NCBI GenBank assembly: GCA_031422315.1
Contig: JANOQN010000037.1
Location: forward strand, 1-64,000
Source: JANNYA01 sp031422315
GTDB lineage: Bacteria > Pseudomonadota > Gammaproteobacteria > Xanthomonadales > SZUA-5
DNA length: 64,000 nt
Direction: 5' to 3'
The notes under the pieces are model-generated. The model was not told the origin of the DNA and made no database searches. It was given only the letters and a program-made list of their open reading frames with translations. Each line of letters starts with the position of its first letter. Position 1 is the stretch's first letter. The position numbers and the translations under genes were made by a program. Positions 62,746-64,000 of this stretch are shown piece after piece.

Positions 62746-63344
62746 TGCGAACCAGTCTTTTCAATGAGCACTCGCTGAGTAACACCGCCATTTTATCGCG
62801 CTGTGTGCGCTGGCTAGAATTGGCGGTGATTGGCTTAAATTTATGCCCGTTCGCCAAAGCGGTACACGTCAAAAATCAAATTCTGTGGCGCGTCAGCTAC
62901 GCCCAAGCATCCGAACAGGTCGGCGTTGAACTTGAACAATTATTGCAAGAGTTGGATTCAATAGACCCCGAAAAAACCGACACCGCTGTGTTGGTTTTAC
63001 CTTGGGCATTTAGCGATTTCGCCGACTACAATGATTTTTTAAACGAAGCGGATAGGCTGCTCGAATCAATGGATTTTGATGGCGTATTTCAAATTGCCAG
63101 TTTCCATCCAGACTATTGCTTTGTCGATTCCCAGCCCACTGATCTCAGCAACGCCACCAATCAAGCGCCCTACCCGCTTTTGCACGTATTGCGCGAAGCC
63201 AGCGTGACCCGCGTGGCGGATAACAATCCGGATATTGGCAAGATTATCGAGCGCAATCAGTTGAAATTAAAGAGCATTGGTAAAGCAGGTTGGCGCGCGA
63301 TTCGTGAGCAGTTTGGGGAGTTGCAGACTTTTGATATTCAATAG
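62745..63344 (+). CDS. DUF1415 family protein
   Basis: A 199-residue cytoplasmic protein. The DUF1415 pattern is clear: WLELAVIGLNLCPFAKAVHV near the N-terminus, VLPWAFSDFADYNDFLNEAD, QIASFHPDYCFVDS and NATNQAPYPLLHVLREASV. The conserved Cys-Pro-Phe and His-Pro motifs are intact. Function is unknown for the family. ATG 62745 overlaps the kinase stop by one base, so hutI, the kinase and this gene form a continuous unit. Confidence 0.88.
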   Translation: MRTSLFNEHSLSNTAILSRCVRWLELAVIGLNLCPFAKAVHVKNQILWRVSYAQASEQVGVELEQLLQELDSIDPEKTDTAVLVLPWAFSDFADYNDFLNEADRLLESMDFDGVFQIASFHPDYCFVDSQPTDLSNATNQAPYPLLHVLREASVTRVADNNPDIGKIIERNQLKLKSIGKAGWRAIREQFGELQTFDIQ

Positions 63345-63357
63345 ACCCCGCACACAC

Positions 63358-64000
63358 TCAGTCACCCTCAAACCCCGAAGCAAACAAATCCGCTGGATTG
63401 AGCTGCACGGTTGTGCTGGCAAAATAGTGCGGATCGATTAAATCTGCAGTCAAAATTGAGCCTTCGGTGAAAAACGAAACGGCCTCACCTGCCGCAAACT
63501 GATCAGCGTTGATAAAGGCGGTTTTTGATCCAGCAACAAGCGCGACGTGGCCGCGAATGGCCTGATTGGGCCGCGCGCCTGGAAGCAGCGCTCGCACGCG
63601 AACTGCGCCTGGTTGGCGAGCATCAGGCGCTATCTCAAGGCGTAGCGCGAGCGCTTGTAAAAGGGGCGTTTTCGAAACTCGTGCTGCGCTGCCGCTGTAG
63701 TTTTGATCGCCCATATAGTTCGCGCGCAGCGTGCCTGCAAAATAAGGCAAGTTATTGTTCCGGCCAATAATTAACGCGCACGATGCCAACAAGCTCTGGC
63801 CTTGCGCGCGGAGTGGCGCATCGCATTGCCCACCAAAGCCTTGAATCCGAACAATTCCCGTTGGTGCACTGCTCAATGCGTTCGTGGTGACTTCTGTTTC
63901 AACCAGATACGGTTGGCCCCAATTCGGCTCAGTCGGTGTGGTTGAGATAATCGCGGTTTGGGTTGGGGCTCTGCAAAACGGGTTCGCTAGCGTGCGCAGG
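63358..64000 (-). CDS. C-terminal part of a secreted Ig-repeat protein, 5' end outside the window
   Basis: The minus-strand frame is open from 64000 to the stop at 63358. It shows an Ig-like repeat of the bacterial type (ATAIISTTPTEPNWGQPYLV-like start, then APTGIVRIQGFGGQCDAPL, and ending ANYMGDQNYSGSAA). A further beta-rich segment ends in DLFASGFEGD, the third C-terminal F-E motif in the window. The internal Leu codon (TTG) at 63876 is not the true start. It is probably a large surface or secreted protein. Convergent with the DUF1415 gene, 13 bases apart. Confidence 0.7.
   Translation of the reverse strand, partial: LRTLANPFCRAPTQTAIISTTPTEPNWGQPYLVETEVTTNALSSAPTGIVRIQGFGGQCDAPLRAQGQSLLASCALIIGRNNNLPYFAGTLRANYMGDQNYSGSAARVSKTPLLQALALRLEIAPDARQPGAVRVRALLPGARPNQAIRGHVALVAGSKTAFINADQFAAGEAVSFFTEGSILTADLIDPHYFASTTVQLNPADLFASGFEGD

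Overview
The window reads as the chromosome of a free-living Gram-negative gammaproteobacterium, most likely in or near Xanthomonadales/Lysobacterales. This placement is an inference. It rests on three secreted proteins that end in an F-E motif common in that order, on an argininosuccinate synthase of the Xanthomonas type (it keeps an FSGGLDTS loop), on a linked ECF sigma factor and Ser/Thr kinase pair, and on the surE-pcm-nlpD order. By eye the base composition is moderate, and it turns AT-richer around 38.6-40.7 kb.

Layout. 1-8.6 kb is housekeeping: the end of a DsbA/HCCA-isomerase-like gene, a bacterioferritin-associated ferredoxin, a secreted hypothetical protein, trpG-trpD with a small coupled unknown ORF, a decayed DUF4240 gene, tRNA-Leu(UAA), lysS, a Blc-type lipocalin and guaB. 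8.7-21.3 kb holds an AlkC/AlkD-like HEAT protein, an Ahr-type alcohol dehydrogenase, rlmF, an e(P4)-like acid phosphatase, a saccharopine-dehydrogenase-like reductase, a secreted trypsin-like protease, a phosphate-binding/OmpA fusion, an alpha/beta hydrolase, a metzincin and recQ. 21.3-31.5 kb holds a membrane-tailed serine hydrolase, a VapBC-like pair, surE-pcm-nlpD, an Smr protein, an acyl-CoA-binding protein, a MITE-like element, a TetR regulator, pepA and bioC.

31.5-52.9 kb is the accessory core. A subtilase (S8) behind a repeated CTCAGTT motif is followed by an ECF sigma factor, a Ser/Thr kinase with a long helical tail, and a translationally overlapping secreted protein. Next come two tandem decayed transposase ends. 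After them, on the other strand, lies a 10.7 kb gene for an RHS/TcdB-like polymorphic toxin of about 3575 residues whose C-terminal tip is a complete metzincin (HEFGHNLGLHHD plus a Met-turn). Its stop overlaps the start of a small secreted protein by 4 nt, so that protein is a candidate immunity or accessory factor. A secreted protein with a C-terminal sorting-type membrane anchor lies upstream of the toxin gene.

53-64 kb returns to metabolism and translation: a P-loop NTPase coupled to argG behind a paired palindromic operator, proS, glyS, a 252-bp cruciform element, hutI overlapping a sensor histidine kinase that overlaps a DUF1415 gene, and the 3' end of an Ig-repeat secreted protein. Several distinct palindromic elements (28.2, 55.5, 57.4 and 59.8 kb) sit between genes.

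The strongest candidate for something undescribed is the RHS-metzincin gene with its overlapping small partner, close to a sigma/kinase pair of the class that controls secretion systems in Xanthomonas and Vibrio.
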